Positions 56,316 to 64,000 of a stretch of DNA of 64,000 nt are shown here, one piece after another. The stretch covers positions 62,001 through 126,000 of the forward strand of contig NZ_VUMG01000004.1 in NCBI RefSeq assembly GCF_009696315.1, read 5' to 3'. Source of the DNA: Cutibacterium porci (GTDB lineage: Bacteria > Actinomycetota > Actinomycetes > Propionibacteriales > Propionibacteriaceae). The notes beneath the pieces are model-generated. The model was given only the letters and a program-made list of their open reading frames with translations, searched no databases and had not been told where the DNA came from. How positions within the stretch are numbered: position 1 is the first letter of the stretch; each line of letters opens with the position of its first letter. The position numbers were made by a program, and so were the translations under genes.

Positions 56316-57128
56316 TCACTCTCCAGCAGAAAAGCGAACGAAACGTTTGATCGTCACACCAGAAGCTTCAAGGGTCTGGGCGACGGTTTTCTTGTCATCG
56401 GAAACGGCAGGTTGATCCAGCAGACAATTCTCCTTGAAGAAACCACCCAGACGACCCTCGACGATGCGGTCGATGATCTTCTCAGGCTTGCCCTCCTCGC
56501 GGGCGATGTCAGCAGCAACGGTGCGCTCATGCTCAACGATGTCAGCGGGGACCTCGTCACGGGACAGCCAGCGCGGGCTCATAGCCGCGATCTGCAAGCA
56601 GACTCCGTGGACAGCCTCAGCGTTGTCACCCTCATACTCGACCATGACGCCGACCTGCGGGGGCAGATCCTGGGACCGACGGTGCAAGTAGACGTGCGCG
56701 TGACCGTCAAAGTGAGCGGCGTTGGCGAGCTCAATTTTCTCACCAATCTTGGCAGCGAGGCTACCGAGTTTGTCACTAACGGTCGTGCCGTCAGCCAAGG
56801 GGGCGGCGTTAGCAGCCTCTTTGGAGTCAGCCCCAGCCTTCTCGACGGCCTCGGCAATCTCTTGAGCGGCAGCAATGAACTCGTCATTCTTGGCGACGAA
56901 GTCGGTCTCGGAGCCGATGTGTACCAGGGAAGATCCAGCGGAAGCAACCAGGCCGTTGCTGGCCTCGCGATCAGATCGCTTAGCAGCCTTAGCAGCGCCG
57001 GACACACGCAGGATGTCAACAGCCTTGTCGAAATCGCCATCGGCCTCGGTAAGGGCCTTCTTGGCGTCCATCATGCCGGCGCCGGTGGCGTCGCGCAGCT
57101 TCTTGACCTCAGCAGCAGTGATAGCCAT
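56316..57128 (-). CDS. tsf: Elongation factor Ts
   Basis: A 270-residue nucleotide exchange factor for EF-Tu. It begins MAITAAEVKKLRDATGAGMM with the conserved DAKKALTEADGDFDKAVDIL; the core has SSLVHIGSETDFVAKNDEFI and VGVMVEYEGDN, and the end has LLDQPAVSDDKKTVAQTLE. ATG 57128 is chosen over the longer frame, which runs out of rpsB in another frame. The spacing to rpsB is 34 bases. Confidence 0.96.
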   Translation of the reverse strand: MAITAAEVKKLRDATGAGMMDAKKALTEADGDFDKAVDILRVSGAAKAAKRSDREASNGLVASAGSSLVHIGSETDFVAKNDEFIAAAQEIAEAVEKAGADSKEAANAAPLADGTTVSDKLGSLAAKIGEKIELANAAHFDGHAHVYLHRRSQDLPPQVGVMVEYEGDNAEAVHGVCLQIAAMSPRWLSRDEVPADIVEHERTVAADIAREEGKPEKIIDRIVEGRLGGFFKENCLLDQPAVSDDKKTVAQTLEASGVTIKRFVRFSAGE

Positions 57129-57162
57129 AGATATCTCAGTCCTGTCTAGACGTGGGCGAACT

Positions 57163-58026
57163 TCAGTTGGACTTCTCGGCCTCGGAGGCCTCGTCAGCCT
57201 TCTTGGCCTCAGCCTTCGGCTTCTCAGCCTTGGCCTCAATCTTGTCGTCAGCCTTGGCGTCACCGCTCTCAAGGAGCTCGCGCTCCCAATCAGGCATCGG
57301 CTCAGCCTCGGCGGTCTGCTCACCGGACTTACCAGCCGAGCGAGCCATAAGCCCTTCGGCGGCGGCGTCAGCGACGATACGGGTTAGCAGAGACACCGAA
57401 CGAATAGCGTCATCGTTGCCCGGGATAGCGTAGTCGACCTCGTCGGGATCACAGTTAGTGTCAAGGATGGCGACGACCGGAATCTTGAGCTTGCGAGCCT
57501 CGTCGATAGCGAGGTGCTCCTTCTTCGTGTCGACGACCCACACAGCCTGTGGAACCTTCGGCATGTCGCGGATACCGCCGAGGTCCTTCTCCAGCTTGTC
57601 CTTCTCACGGGAAAGCATGAGCAGCTCTTTCTTCGTGAGACCGGAGCCAGAAACCTTGTCGAAGTCCATAGCCTCGAGCTCCTTGAGCCGGGCAATACGC
57701 TTCGAGATGGTCTGGAAATTGGTGAGCATCCCACCAAGCCAACGCTGGTTGACATAAGGCATACCAACACGGGTGGCCTGCTCAACAATGGACTCTTGGG
57801 CCTGCTTTTTGGTGCCGACGAAAAGAATCTGGCCGCCCTTGGCGACGGTCTCCTTGACGAAGGTGTACGCCTTGTCGATGTAGGTCAGCGACTGATGCAA
57901 GTCGATAATGTAGATACCGTTGCGCTCGGTGAAGATGAAGCGCTTCATCTTCGGGTTCCAGCGACGGGTCTGGTGTCCGAAATGGACGCCGCTCTCGAGG
58001 AGCTGGCGAGTGGTGACGACGGCCAT
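57163..58026 (-). CDS. rpsB: 30S ribosomal protein S2
   Basis: A 287-residue small-subunit protein. It has the S2 signatures [78 protein letters not shown] and [21 protein letters not shown] highly charged Lys/Glu/Ala tail of about 45 residues extends beyond the core, as in other actinobacteria. ATG 58026 matches the family start; the 99 codons upstream are not S2. The about 240 bases before it hold the leader and promoter. Confidence 0.96.
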   Translation of the reverse strand: MAVVTTRQLLESGVHFGHQTRRWNPKMKRFIFTERNGIYIIDLHQSLTYIDKAYTFVKETVAKGGQILFVGTKKQAQESIVEQATRVGMPYVNQRWLGGMLTNFQTISKRIARLKELEAMDFDKVSGSGLTKKELLMLSREKDKLEKDLGGIRDMPKVPQAVWVVDTKKEHLAIDEARKLKIPVVAILDTNCDPDEVDYAIPGNDDAIRSVSLLTRIVADAAAEGLMARSAGKSGEQTAEAEPMPDWERELLESGDAKADDKIEAKAEKPKAEAKKADEASEAEKSN

Positions 58027-58264
58027 GCCGTGTCCTTCCCTCTCTGGGCACATCACACAGATGTGCCAAACGGTTGAGCGGTGACGCGGGATTGCGTCAC
58101 CTCCTGATGCACCACCGTTCGCCCACCTGCGATAGCAGGACCGTGGACGCCCGGTCATCCATGACGTCGATGCATGCGAAGTCAGTCCGAAAAGACTGCA
58201 TGGCCAGTTTATGACGTCGACTAAGGATTGGGCTAATTCGCGGCGACGCACTCCGTGAAACCAA

Positions 58265-58298
58265 TGATGCTGGGTGATCGATACCGCCCCCAGCATCA
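58265..58298 (-). terminator. Terminator after the endoglycosidase gene
   Basis: Perfect 10-base stem TGATGCTGGG / CCCAGCATCA with a 14-base loop, about 32 bases after the stop codon, followed on the minus strand by TTGGTTTCAC. Confidence 0.75.
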
Positions 58299-58329
58299 CC
58301 GCCGCGTTGCGGGCACCAAGCACCCGCCG

Positions 58330-61300
58330 TCAACAGCCTGTGTTGGGCATCGTGCGAGGGCGCTTCTTCACCGCAGTGTCACGCCACTGCGAACCTGTCG
58401 CCGACGGCGAACCCCCCGTAGCTGCTGTGTCGGCAGTCAAGATAGGAGTACGTGACGTCTCAGCAGACGTGCCCGTCGGCGTAGGTACTCCAGACGCAGG
58501 AGGGGCGACAACGGACTCCACGATAACCTCTTGACTAGCGGTGTTTCCGTACAAATCAGTTGCCTCGACGACGATCCTCTGTGTCCCAGAAGCGGTTGGA
58601 CTACCCGATAACGTCCCGCTGAGAGGAGTCAGCCCATCACCAGACATGTCGCTACGCCACATCAGTCCCCTAGGTAGGGAGCCACGAATACGCCACGACA
58701 ATGGCGCCGCCCCACGTGCCGTGATAGTCACCGGGTCAATGGCGTGCCCTGTAGTGACTCTCTGGGTGGCCTTTCCCCTCACTGTGAACGACGGCTTAGT
58801 AGTTGGCAACACCAGATCGTTACCCTTGATAGCGAACTTCTGAACTGTCGTGTTCCCGGCATAGTCGACGACAGTCGTCACGAGAGTTCCGTCGGCTGCA
58901 GGAAAACGATGAAAAGCCGTCGGATCGTCGGTGGTAGGACTGGCTCCCCAGCCACCGCGCACTGAACCTCCACGACGAATCTTGCTGATCTGGGACGATT
59001 TACCGTCCGCCCCCTGCCACGCCAAATCAAGTTGATACCAGTCGGGTGACGTGAGATTGCGCATATGAAACCCTGAACGGTCTTTTTGAATAACGATATC
59101 GTCGAGAGTCACCGGAGCAGCCCATGAATCGTGAGTCCGGCCTCTATACGACAGCCCTTGGCCGTCACCCGACCTGATCGTCAGGTCGTAGGGATACCCC
59201 TCGCGCACAGGAACCGGCACCGTAGCTGATCCCTTGGAGCAGGGAACTTGCAGGCTATATGGCTGGTTATCAATATCCCGAGGTGATATATCAACAAGGT
59301 TAACGTGAATGCGACATACTCCGGTAAGTCCCTTCGTGTCCCACGACACATTAAGATTGCCCGGATCAGCCGCTTCGGTGAGCAGTTTCGAGGCCGATGC
59401 AGATTCAGCCACCTTGACATGACGCGGCTGAGCCGAATAGTCAAAGACGACTCTCGTAGGCTTCGACACTTGGCCATCGTGACCGACAGCACGCACTGCA
59501 AAGGTGACCTTTCCGCTAGTGTCAGGGACATTCTTGACGTAGGCCAGATCGGTATATCCCGATGTCAGGTGGACGGTCTTGCCATCGGAACCAGTAGCGT
59601 CCACAACATACTCAGACACCTCCCCGAAGGGTTTGATCCGCCATGACACAACGGCCTGCCCGTCGTCATACACCTTGTCTAGTGTGACCTGACTAGGAGC
59701 TTCTGGCGCCTTGAGACCGTCACGTACTGACATCGAACCGATGTTCATCTGATAGCGAGATGCGGGGTCAAACTGAAGACCGATGGTGGTGATAGTGCGC
59801 CCTGCAAACCGCCTTAAATCAAGGGTGGACGTGTGCCAGCCTCCACGGGTAGCGCTCTGTGGCACTGTGACGGTGACGACCTGTCCGGGGTGATCCGCGA
59901 AGACGAGAGCAATCCTCATCGCCCCTCCACTCGTCGAACTTTTGCGGAAGGTAATTGGCATCGTAGTGTCGCCGCGCACCGCGAGGCGAGTTTTGAACAG
60001 CCTCAGTGTTGTTTGCCGATTTATGTCACCGTAAACGACGAGGGATGAGCCTCCTCTCCATCCCCCAACTTGTTGGTAGGGGGTCTTCATCGAGATACCG
60101 TTGACGCTTTTACGCTGTTCGGTTGGGCCGTAATCGAAATCAACAGATGGCCGGGAACCCTTAGTATCAATCCACCACTGCCAACTCGGCAGGATTGACT
60201 GGGCATCCATGTTGGTCCATGAGCGCGGGTTAGAGACCTCGCCATCTTGATACCACTGCATGCCGTGACCGGTATTGAAATCCGTGTGAAATCGTGACCC
60301 TGAAATGACCGATCTGGCCGGAGTAAAATCGGCAACTCCAACCCATGAGGAGGAGTCCTTGACACCAACCTCAGGCCGAGAATTCCCTGGGTGTGACCCG
60401 GTGTCCTGCGGATTAGACGTAACTCCCGAGAAGTACATCCGCTCACGCTCGGAAACCATCCATTGATAAGGGTCCCGCTGGAATAGAGGAATTGAATTAT
60501 TGATATTCTTAGGTCTGATGTCATCCGCCAGTCCGCGCTGGTACATATCACTCGGGGTAAAGAGGGCAACCGACGCCTTTGGACTGTGATCCTTGACAGA
60601 TTTATAGAGGCTTGGGAGCTGAGATGCTGACGGATGTTCCCCATCAAACCGAGCTTGATTAGCTTCAATTCCGAAAAAGAGCGATTTATGCGGATCATAT
60701 CCACTAGCTTTAGCGGTGGCGACCGACTGATTCTGAGAACCTGGCCATGTATAATTCAGGAAAACTGAGTCCATGATCTTACCATGATCGAGGAGATTCG
60801 ATTTCTCCACCGAGAAGTTACCCGAAGAGTTCGTGTACCACTGTGTGTATAGACCCTTGGAAGTAAGGTAACTCATGAAAGGTTTGAATCGAGGATCTCG
60901 AAGGTTCCCTTCTTCCTCATTAAGAAAGTACCCATCGAAGCCAAAGTAACGCGCCATTTCTACTAATTTCTCTGCAATAATATAACCTTCCGAATTCTTA
61001 CCTTTATCAAAGGCTTCAGTAAAGGTAAGACCCGGACGGAAAGCCGGGTCGAAATAGATCGTCCCAATGGACTTCACACCGTTACGATGGGCAGCATTAG
61101 TGTATGCAGCATTCGGAATATCGACGATTCCAAACTCGAAATTACGGGTGCGCCAATCACTCCTGGCAGGATCATATAATACCTCCGGAGTCCGGGCAGT
61201 CGCAGAGCCATGCCAGGGGCTCCAGTAGTCCGTATACTGCCAGAAGTTAAGGACATTGTTAGCGAATCCCTCGTTGGCACGAAAATTCCCGAAAAAGGAG

Positions 61301-61614
61301 TTGCCATAATCACCCTGCATAAGCATAACCTCAGCCTTTCCGTCAAGGTTACGGCGAATTTGAGTGTCAGGATCATGGGCAATGCGCGGCTGCAGCGGAA
61401 CCTGAGCTCGCAGGTAGGACGCGTATGGGTCAGTCTGTGGACTCCAGGTGCGGATGTCTTGCAGACGGTGGTCGGCATTTCGGGGCTGGGCAGACGCTAA
61501 CGCTCGATCCCCCACCGGGGCGATGCTGTCGTCGGCTTGCGCGGTCGACCCGAAGCCAATAATCCCTCCGAATCCAACGATGATGGCCAGCCCAGCAGTG
61601 AATAGTCGCTTCAT
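58330..61614 (-). CDS. Secreted endo-beta-N-acetylglucosaminidase, GH85 family
   Basis: A 1094-residue exported glycosidase expected to release N-glycans by cutting between the two core GlcNAc residues. Signal peptide 1-27 (KRLFTAGLAIIVGFGGIIGF), then the GH85 barrel about 80-430, with the catalytic region RYFGFDGYFLNEEEGNLRD, followed by jelly-roll and fibronectin-like modules (APEAPSQVTLDKVYDDGQAV). The last modules have an Ig/Big-like pattern (TITARGAAPLSWRI). The C-terminus is a Ser/Thr/Pro-rich linker ending precisely in MPNTGC, with no hydrophobic tail. AAAGGA precedes the ATG. It likely acts on host glycoproteins. Confidence 0.9.
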   Translation of the reverse strand: MKRLFTAGLAIIVGFGGIIGFGSTAQADDSIAPVGDRALASAQPRNADHRLQDIRTWSPQTDPYASYLRAQVPLQPRIAHDPDTQIRRNLDGKAEVMLMQGDYGNSFFGNFRANEGFANNVLNFWQYTDYWSPWHGSATARTPEVLYDPARSDWRTRNFEFGIVDIPNAAYTNAAHRNGVKSIGTIYFDPAFRPGLTFTEAFDKGKNSEGYIIAEKLVEMARYFGFDGYFLNEEEGNLRDPRFKPFMSYLTSKGLYTQWYTNSSGNFSVEKSNLLDHGKIMDSVFLNYTWPGSQNQSVATAKASGYDPHKSLFFGIEANQARFDGEHPSASQLPSLYKSVKDHSPKASVALFTPSDMYQRGLADDIRPKNINNSIPLFQRDPYQWMVSERERMYFSGVTSNPQDTGSHPGNSRPEVGVKDSSSWVGVADFTPARSVISGSRFHTDFNTGHGMQWYQDGEVSNPRSWTNMDAQSILPSWQWWIDTKGSRPSVDFDYGPTEQRKSVNGISMKTPYQQVGGWRGGSSLVVYGDINRQTTLRLFKTRLAVRGDTTMPITFRKSSTSGGAMRIALVFADHPGQVVTVTVPQSATRGGWHTSTLDLRRFAGRTITTIGLQFDPASRYQMNIGSMSVRDGLKAPEAPSQVTLDKVYDDGQAVVSWRIKPFGEVSEYVVDATGSDGKTVHLTSGYTDLAYVKNVPDTSGKVTFAVRAVGHDGQVSKPTRVVFDYSAQPRHVKVAESASASKLLTEAADPGNLNVSWDTKGLTGVCRIHVNLVDISPRDIDNQPYSLQVPCSKGSATVPVPVREGYPYDLTIRSGDGQGLSYRGRTHDSWAAPVTLDDIVIQKDRSGFHMRNLTSPDWYQLDLAWQGADGKSSQISKIRRGGSVRGGWGASPTTDDPTAFHRFPAADGTLVTTVVDYAGNTTVQKFAIKGNDLVLPTTKPSFTVRGKATQRVTTGHAIDPVTITARGAAPLSWRIRGSLPRGLMWRSDMSGDGLTPLSGTLSGSPTASGTQRIVVEATDLYGNTASQEVIVESVVAPPASGVPTPTGTSAETSRTPILTADTAATGGSPSATGSQWRDTAVKKRPRTMPNTGC

Positions 61615-61876
61615 GACGGTCCTTTCAGCGGTGAAAGTAACACTAAACTAAATCGTATTAGTATGCTGCGTCAAGGATCTGCCAAGACCCGAGTAGCATG
61701 TCGGCGAACGGACTTCGTCGCCTCATGCAGTGGCGCGGCTAAATCACGTCCGATCCACGTCACGCGAACCAAGCCGTCTGCTTCCTCTACCTACTCGTCC
61801 GCTGATCGCCGTCGATCTACTCATGCCTCCGCGTGTCCACCTACCATGACCGCAATCACACGCCACAGTGGGTGTG

Positions 61877-62827
61877 ATGACGAGAGACTCCTCCCCACCG
61901 CGACGTGGCAACGCGCGTCTACCCGCGTCACTGATCGTGCCCGTTGAGGACTTCTGCGATCACCTCTCGGCGATCCGGCGCTCACCCAACACGATCCGCG
62001 GGTATCGAGCCGATCTCATAGACCTCATGGAGCACGCCCACTCCCACGGCAACGATGCCCTCAGCAAGATCGGTACATCTCAGGTGCGAGGTTGGTTGGC
62101 CGACACCCGGCTTGCTGGCGCCTCACCCGCTACCATGCAGCGCCACTGGTCAGCTGCGCGAGTGTTTTTTCGCTGGGCAGCCAATGAGGGGCTCATTCGC
62201 TCTGATCCGACAGCGGGCCTGGCTTCGGCAAAAACACCCAAACGCCTGCCCGCGACACTCGGCGTCGATCAGGCTCGTCATATCCTCGATGAGGCGGTCG
62301 CCCAGGCTCGCAGCGATGAATCCCCCCAAGGCGCTCGCGACGCCGCCATCCTCGAAGTGCTCTACGGTGGCGGGCTGCGGGTAGGCGAGCTGTGTAGTCT
62401 CGACCTGGACGACGTCGACCGGTCTCGTCAAACTGTGACAGTTACGGGAAAGGGAGATAAGCAACGCACCGTACCCTTGGGGGCACCTGCGCTGCGTGCC
62501 ATCGACATGTGGCTGCCTCGCCGTGAGGAATGGGTGGGACCAGGCTCCGGGCGGGCACTATTTTTGGGAGCGCGGGGCGGTCGAATCGACCAGCGCGTCG
62601 TTCGACGCGTCGTCCACGCCCACTTGCGTGCTGAGCCAGACTCCCCTGATCTTGGCCCTCATGGGTTACGCCACGCCATGGCAACTCATCTCTTGGAGGG
62701 CGGGGCAGACCTGCGCACCGTCCAGGACATATTAGGCCATGAGTCCTTAGCCACTACGCAGATTTACACCCACGTCTCCACAGAACGGCTGCGTACCGCT
62801 TTTCGTCAAGCCCATCCCCGCGCTTGA
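61877..62827 (+). CDS. xerC: XerC-like tyrosine recombinase
   Basis: A 316-residue site-specific recombinase that resolves chromosome dimers. N-terminal SAM-like DNA-binding domain (VEDFCDHLSAIRRSPNTIRG) and C-terminal catalytic domain with the tetrad visible: Arg in LYGGGLRVGELCSLDLDD, HGLRHAMATHLLEGGADLRT (His-Arg), DILGHESLATT (His) and QIYTHVS (Tyr nucleophile). ATG 61877 is used; GTG 61868 and GTG 61874 are in frame. A chromosomal XerC next to rpsB is usual in actinobacteria, so this is not a mobile element. Confidence 0.9.
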   Translation: MTRDSSPPRRGNARLPASLIVPVEDFCDHLSAIRRSPNTIRGYRADLIDLMEHAHSHGNDALSKIGTSQVRGWLADTRLAGASPATMQRHWSAARVFFRWAANEGLIRSDPTAGLASAKTPKRLPATLGVDQARHILDEAVAQARSDESPQGARDAAILEVLYGGGLRVGELCSLDLDDVDRSRQTVTVTGKGDKQRTVPLGAPALRAIDMWLPRREEWVGPGSGRALFLGARGGRIDQRVVRRVVHAHLRAEPDSPDLGPHGLRHAMATHLLEGGADLRTVQDILGHESLATTQIYTHVSTERLRTAFRQAHPRA

Positions 62828-63496
62828 GCCATCTGAAATGACGTCGGCAATCACGTCGTCAACGGCTGCCGCGAACTCCTTTCCAGCTCCACGCCATGGA
62901 GGCATCACAGAGCCTGGTCTCTTCCCGCTGCTTCCCGGCAAGGTTACCGGCCGCATGAGTGGCCTTCGCCCCGACGTTGAGTGTGGCCGATCCTTCAAAG
63001 GCAACAGCCTCACCTGACGTTGCAGCAACGTCATGGGATTCTGATACTCATCGCCCTTCTTCAGCCCCCAGTGCAAGCAAATACGGGTGCATGGTGGCCC
63101 CATCCCGACAACCCCGATCACCTGACCAGGCACCACTACCTGGCCGACGGCAACGCTGGGCACAACAGGCATATGTGTTGTGCGACGACCGTCGGGAAGC
63201 ATGACGCTCACCACCCCGGCTCCAGCAACTTGGCCAGCGAACACGACTACTCCAGCCGTCACAGTTGTCACTGGTTCTCCCACGGTTGCCGCGAACTCGA
63301 TTCCCCTGCTACCAGGCAGCCATCTTTCGACGGGTGGAGCAAACCCCTTAATGACAGGGCCTGGAACCGGCGGGGTTGGACGATTCGTCACACTTCGCGC
63401 CGGAGGGGCGGCAACACTACGACTGGGCGCGGGCAAGACGAGCAAGCAGGTTCCCACCACGATAATTAATAGGCTGATGCAGGCAGATCTCCTCAT
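62747..63496 (-). CDS. M23 (LytM-like) peptidase homologue, probably inactive
   Basis: A 249-residue exported protein with signal peptide MRRSACISLLIIVVGTCLLV and a Pro-rich spacer. The LytM domain spans about 60-160 (FAATVGEPVTTVTAGVVVFA, VGQVVVPGQVIGVVG, CLHWGLKKGDEYQNP). Active M23 enzymes have HxxxD at the first zinc site; here it reads SRGIEF, so both residues are gone. The final HxH is reduced to HWG. It may act as a regulator or binding domain instead. A basic Ser/Pro/Arg tail follows. Its 3' end overlaps xerC by 81 bases on the opposite strand. The rpsB-side position is typical for this protein in actinobacteria. Confidence 0.75.
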   Translation of the reverse strand: MRRSACISLLIIVVGTCLLVLPAPSRSVAAPPARSVTNRPTPPVPGPVIKGFAPPVERWLPGSRGIEFAATVGEPVTTVTAGVVVFAGQVAGAGVVSVMLPDGRRTTHMPVVPSVAVGQVVVPGQVIGVVGMGPPCTRICLHWGLKKGDEYQNPMTLLQRQVRLLPLKDRPHSTSGRRPLMRPVTLPGSSGKRPGSVMPPWRGAGKEFAAAVDDVIADVISDGSSAGMGLTKSGTQPFCGDVGVNLRSG

Positions 63497-63546
63497 ACCT
63501 TCAGTTGTCGTCAGAAGTCATGATTTCCGCCAACAAATTCTCTCCC

Positions 63547-63588
63547 TGTGGATAACACAACTCATGAGGTGTTCTTCCCTGTGGACAA
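63547..63588. promoter_or_regulatory. Pair of DnaA-box-like 9-mers
   Basis: TGTGGATAA (63547-63555), an exact match to the DnaA consensus, and TGTGGACAA (63580-63588), one change away, are 24 bases apart in the 150-base divergent gap between the M23-like gene and the lactonase-like gene. They may allow DnaA to regulate either gene, or may be chance. Confidence 0.4.
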
Positions 63589-63646
63589 CTATCCAACCTT
63601 CACCATTCCGCGTTGTGGACCACCGATCCTGGCTAGGCTTCTGGCC

Positions 63647-64000
63647 ATGGCCATCACCCCAGTTCTCGCGTGTCACCGCACCACCGACACCGCAACCGGC
63701 GGCATTACAGCGTGGCAACTGACGACAGACCCCGATGGGACTCGTACCGACGTCATAGGCAGTTCCTCCTTGGGTGATGCGTCCTGGGTCACGCCGCTGC
63801 ATAACGTCGTCGTTGTGCTGTGCGAGCGCGATGGCACCCTGTACGTAGTCCACCCAGCTGGCGGATTCCAGGTCGTCGGAACCGTGCAGCTCAAGGGTGA
63901 ATGGCCTTGCCACAGCGCCGTCGACCCCACTGGGCATCTCATGGCCGTCGCCGATTACGCCTCAGGCCAAGTGGAATTCGTGGATCTAGCCGACCCCACC
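63647..64000 (+). CDS. Lactonase-like beta-propeller protein, partial
   Basis: The first 118 residues of a protein that runs off the window end. It begins MAITPVLACHRTTDTATGG; later segments read SWVTPLHNVVVVLCERDGTL and HSAVDPTGHLMAVADYASGQ, then VEFVDLADPT, the repeat style of the seven-bladed 6-phosphogluconolactonase-type (PF10282) family. The start ATG 63647 has only a weak ribosome binding site. If the assignment holds, it may hydrolyse a sugar lactone in the pentose phosphate route. Confidence 0.6.
   Translation, partial: MAITPVLACHRTTDTATGGITAWQLTTDPDGTRTDVIGSSSLGDASWVTPLHNVVVVLCERDGTLYVVHPAGGFQVVGTVQLKGEWPCHSAVDPTGHLMAVADYASGQVEFVDLADPT

Noticed and set aside
57129-57323. Upstream extension of tsf
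   Set aside because: Arg/Pro-rich out-of-frame reading of the rpsB tail; EF-Ts begins at MAITAAEV.
61877-62827. Tyrosine recombinase as a sign of a mobile element
   Set aside because: Sequence and position next to rpsB fit the housekeeping XerC; no att-like repeats or phage genes are nearby.

Overview
The window looks like chromosomal DNA of a high-GC actinobacterium of the Propionibacteriaceae, most likely Cutibacterium (C. acnes or a close relative; species not settled from sequence alone). Reasons: a proline/glycine/arginine-rich 966-residue IF-2, a short NusA, the gcpE-rseP-dxr and rpsB-tsf-pyrH-frr-cdsA-rlmN order, a PPA1498-type metallophosphoesterase, and an anchored-repeat ABC transporter locus of the kind described for propionibacteria. 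No rRNA, tRNA or CRISPR array was seen.

Layout. 1-977: 3'-truncated pyruvate oxidase-type gene. 1085-5584: DUF2993 protein, dapB, pnp, rpsO. 5774-27370: the conserved translation/transcription block rimP-nusA-ylxR-infB-rbfA-truB-ribF-rpsO-pnp, all on the minus strand, but split at three consecutive junctions by accessory cassettes: a glycine-betaine (Opu/ProU) importer between truB and ribF, a glucitol-type PTS operon with its own PRD regulator, HPr and a glycerol-1-phosphate dehydrogenase-like enzyme between rbfA and truB, and a three-gene ABC cassette between infB and rbfA.

27496-32993: DUF4439 lipoprotein, TSUP permease, Tat-exported metallophosphoesterase and proS. 33169-40011: a five-gene plus-strand operon encoding a wall-associated histidine-rich repeat protein, a metal-binding lipoprotein with the same repeat spliced into it, a membrane-anchored repeat protein, an ATPase and a permease. 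A Fur/Zur-like palindrome sits just upstream, so a zinc or manganese acquisition system is the best reading. 40382-48548: GNAT, ispG, tenA, a secreted nuclease, rseP and dxr. 48664-51134: a coupled beta-lactamase-fold hydrolase and a LOG-family gene. 51112-58026: gdhA, rlmN, cdsA, frr, pyrH, tsf, rpsB.

58330-64000: a secreted GH85 endoglycosidase, xerC, a degenerate M23 peptidase-like protein and the start of a lactonase-like beta-propeller gene. The secreted nuclease and the endoglycosidase both end exactly at an LPxTG-like motif, with a Ser/Thr/Pro-rich linker before it and no membrane tail after it. Coordinates of start codons are my choice from Shine-Dalgarno spacing and family alignment from memory; no searches were run.
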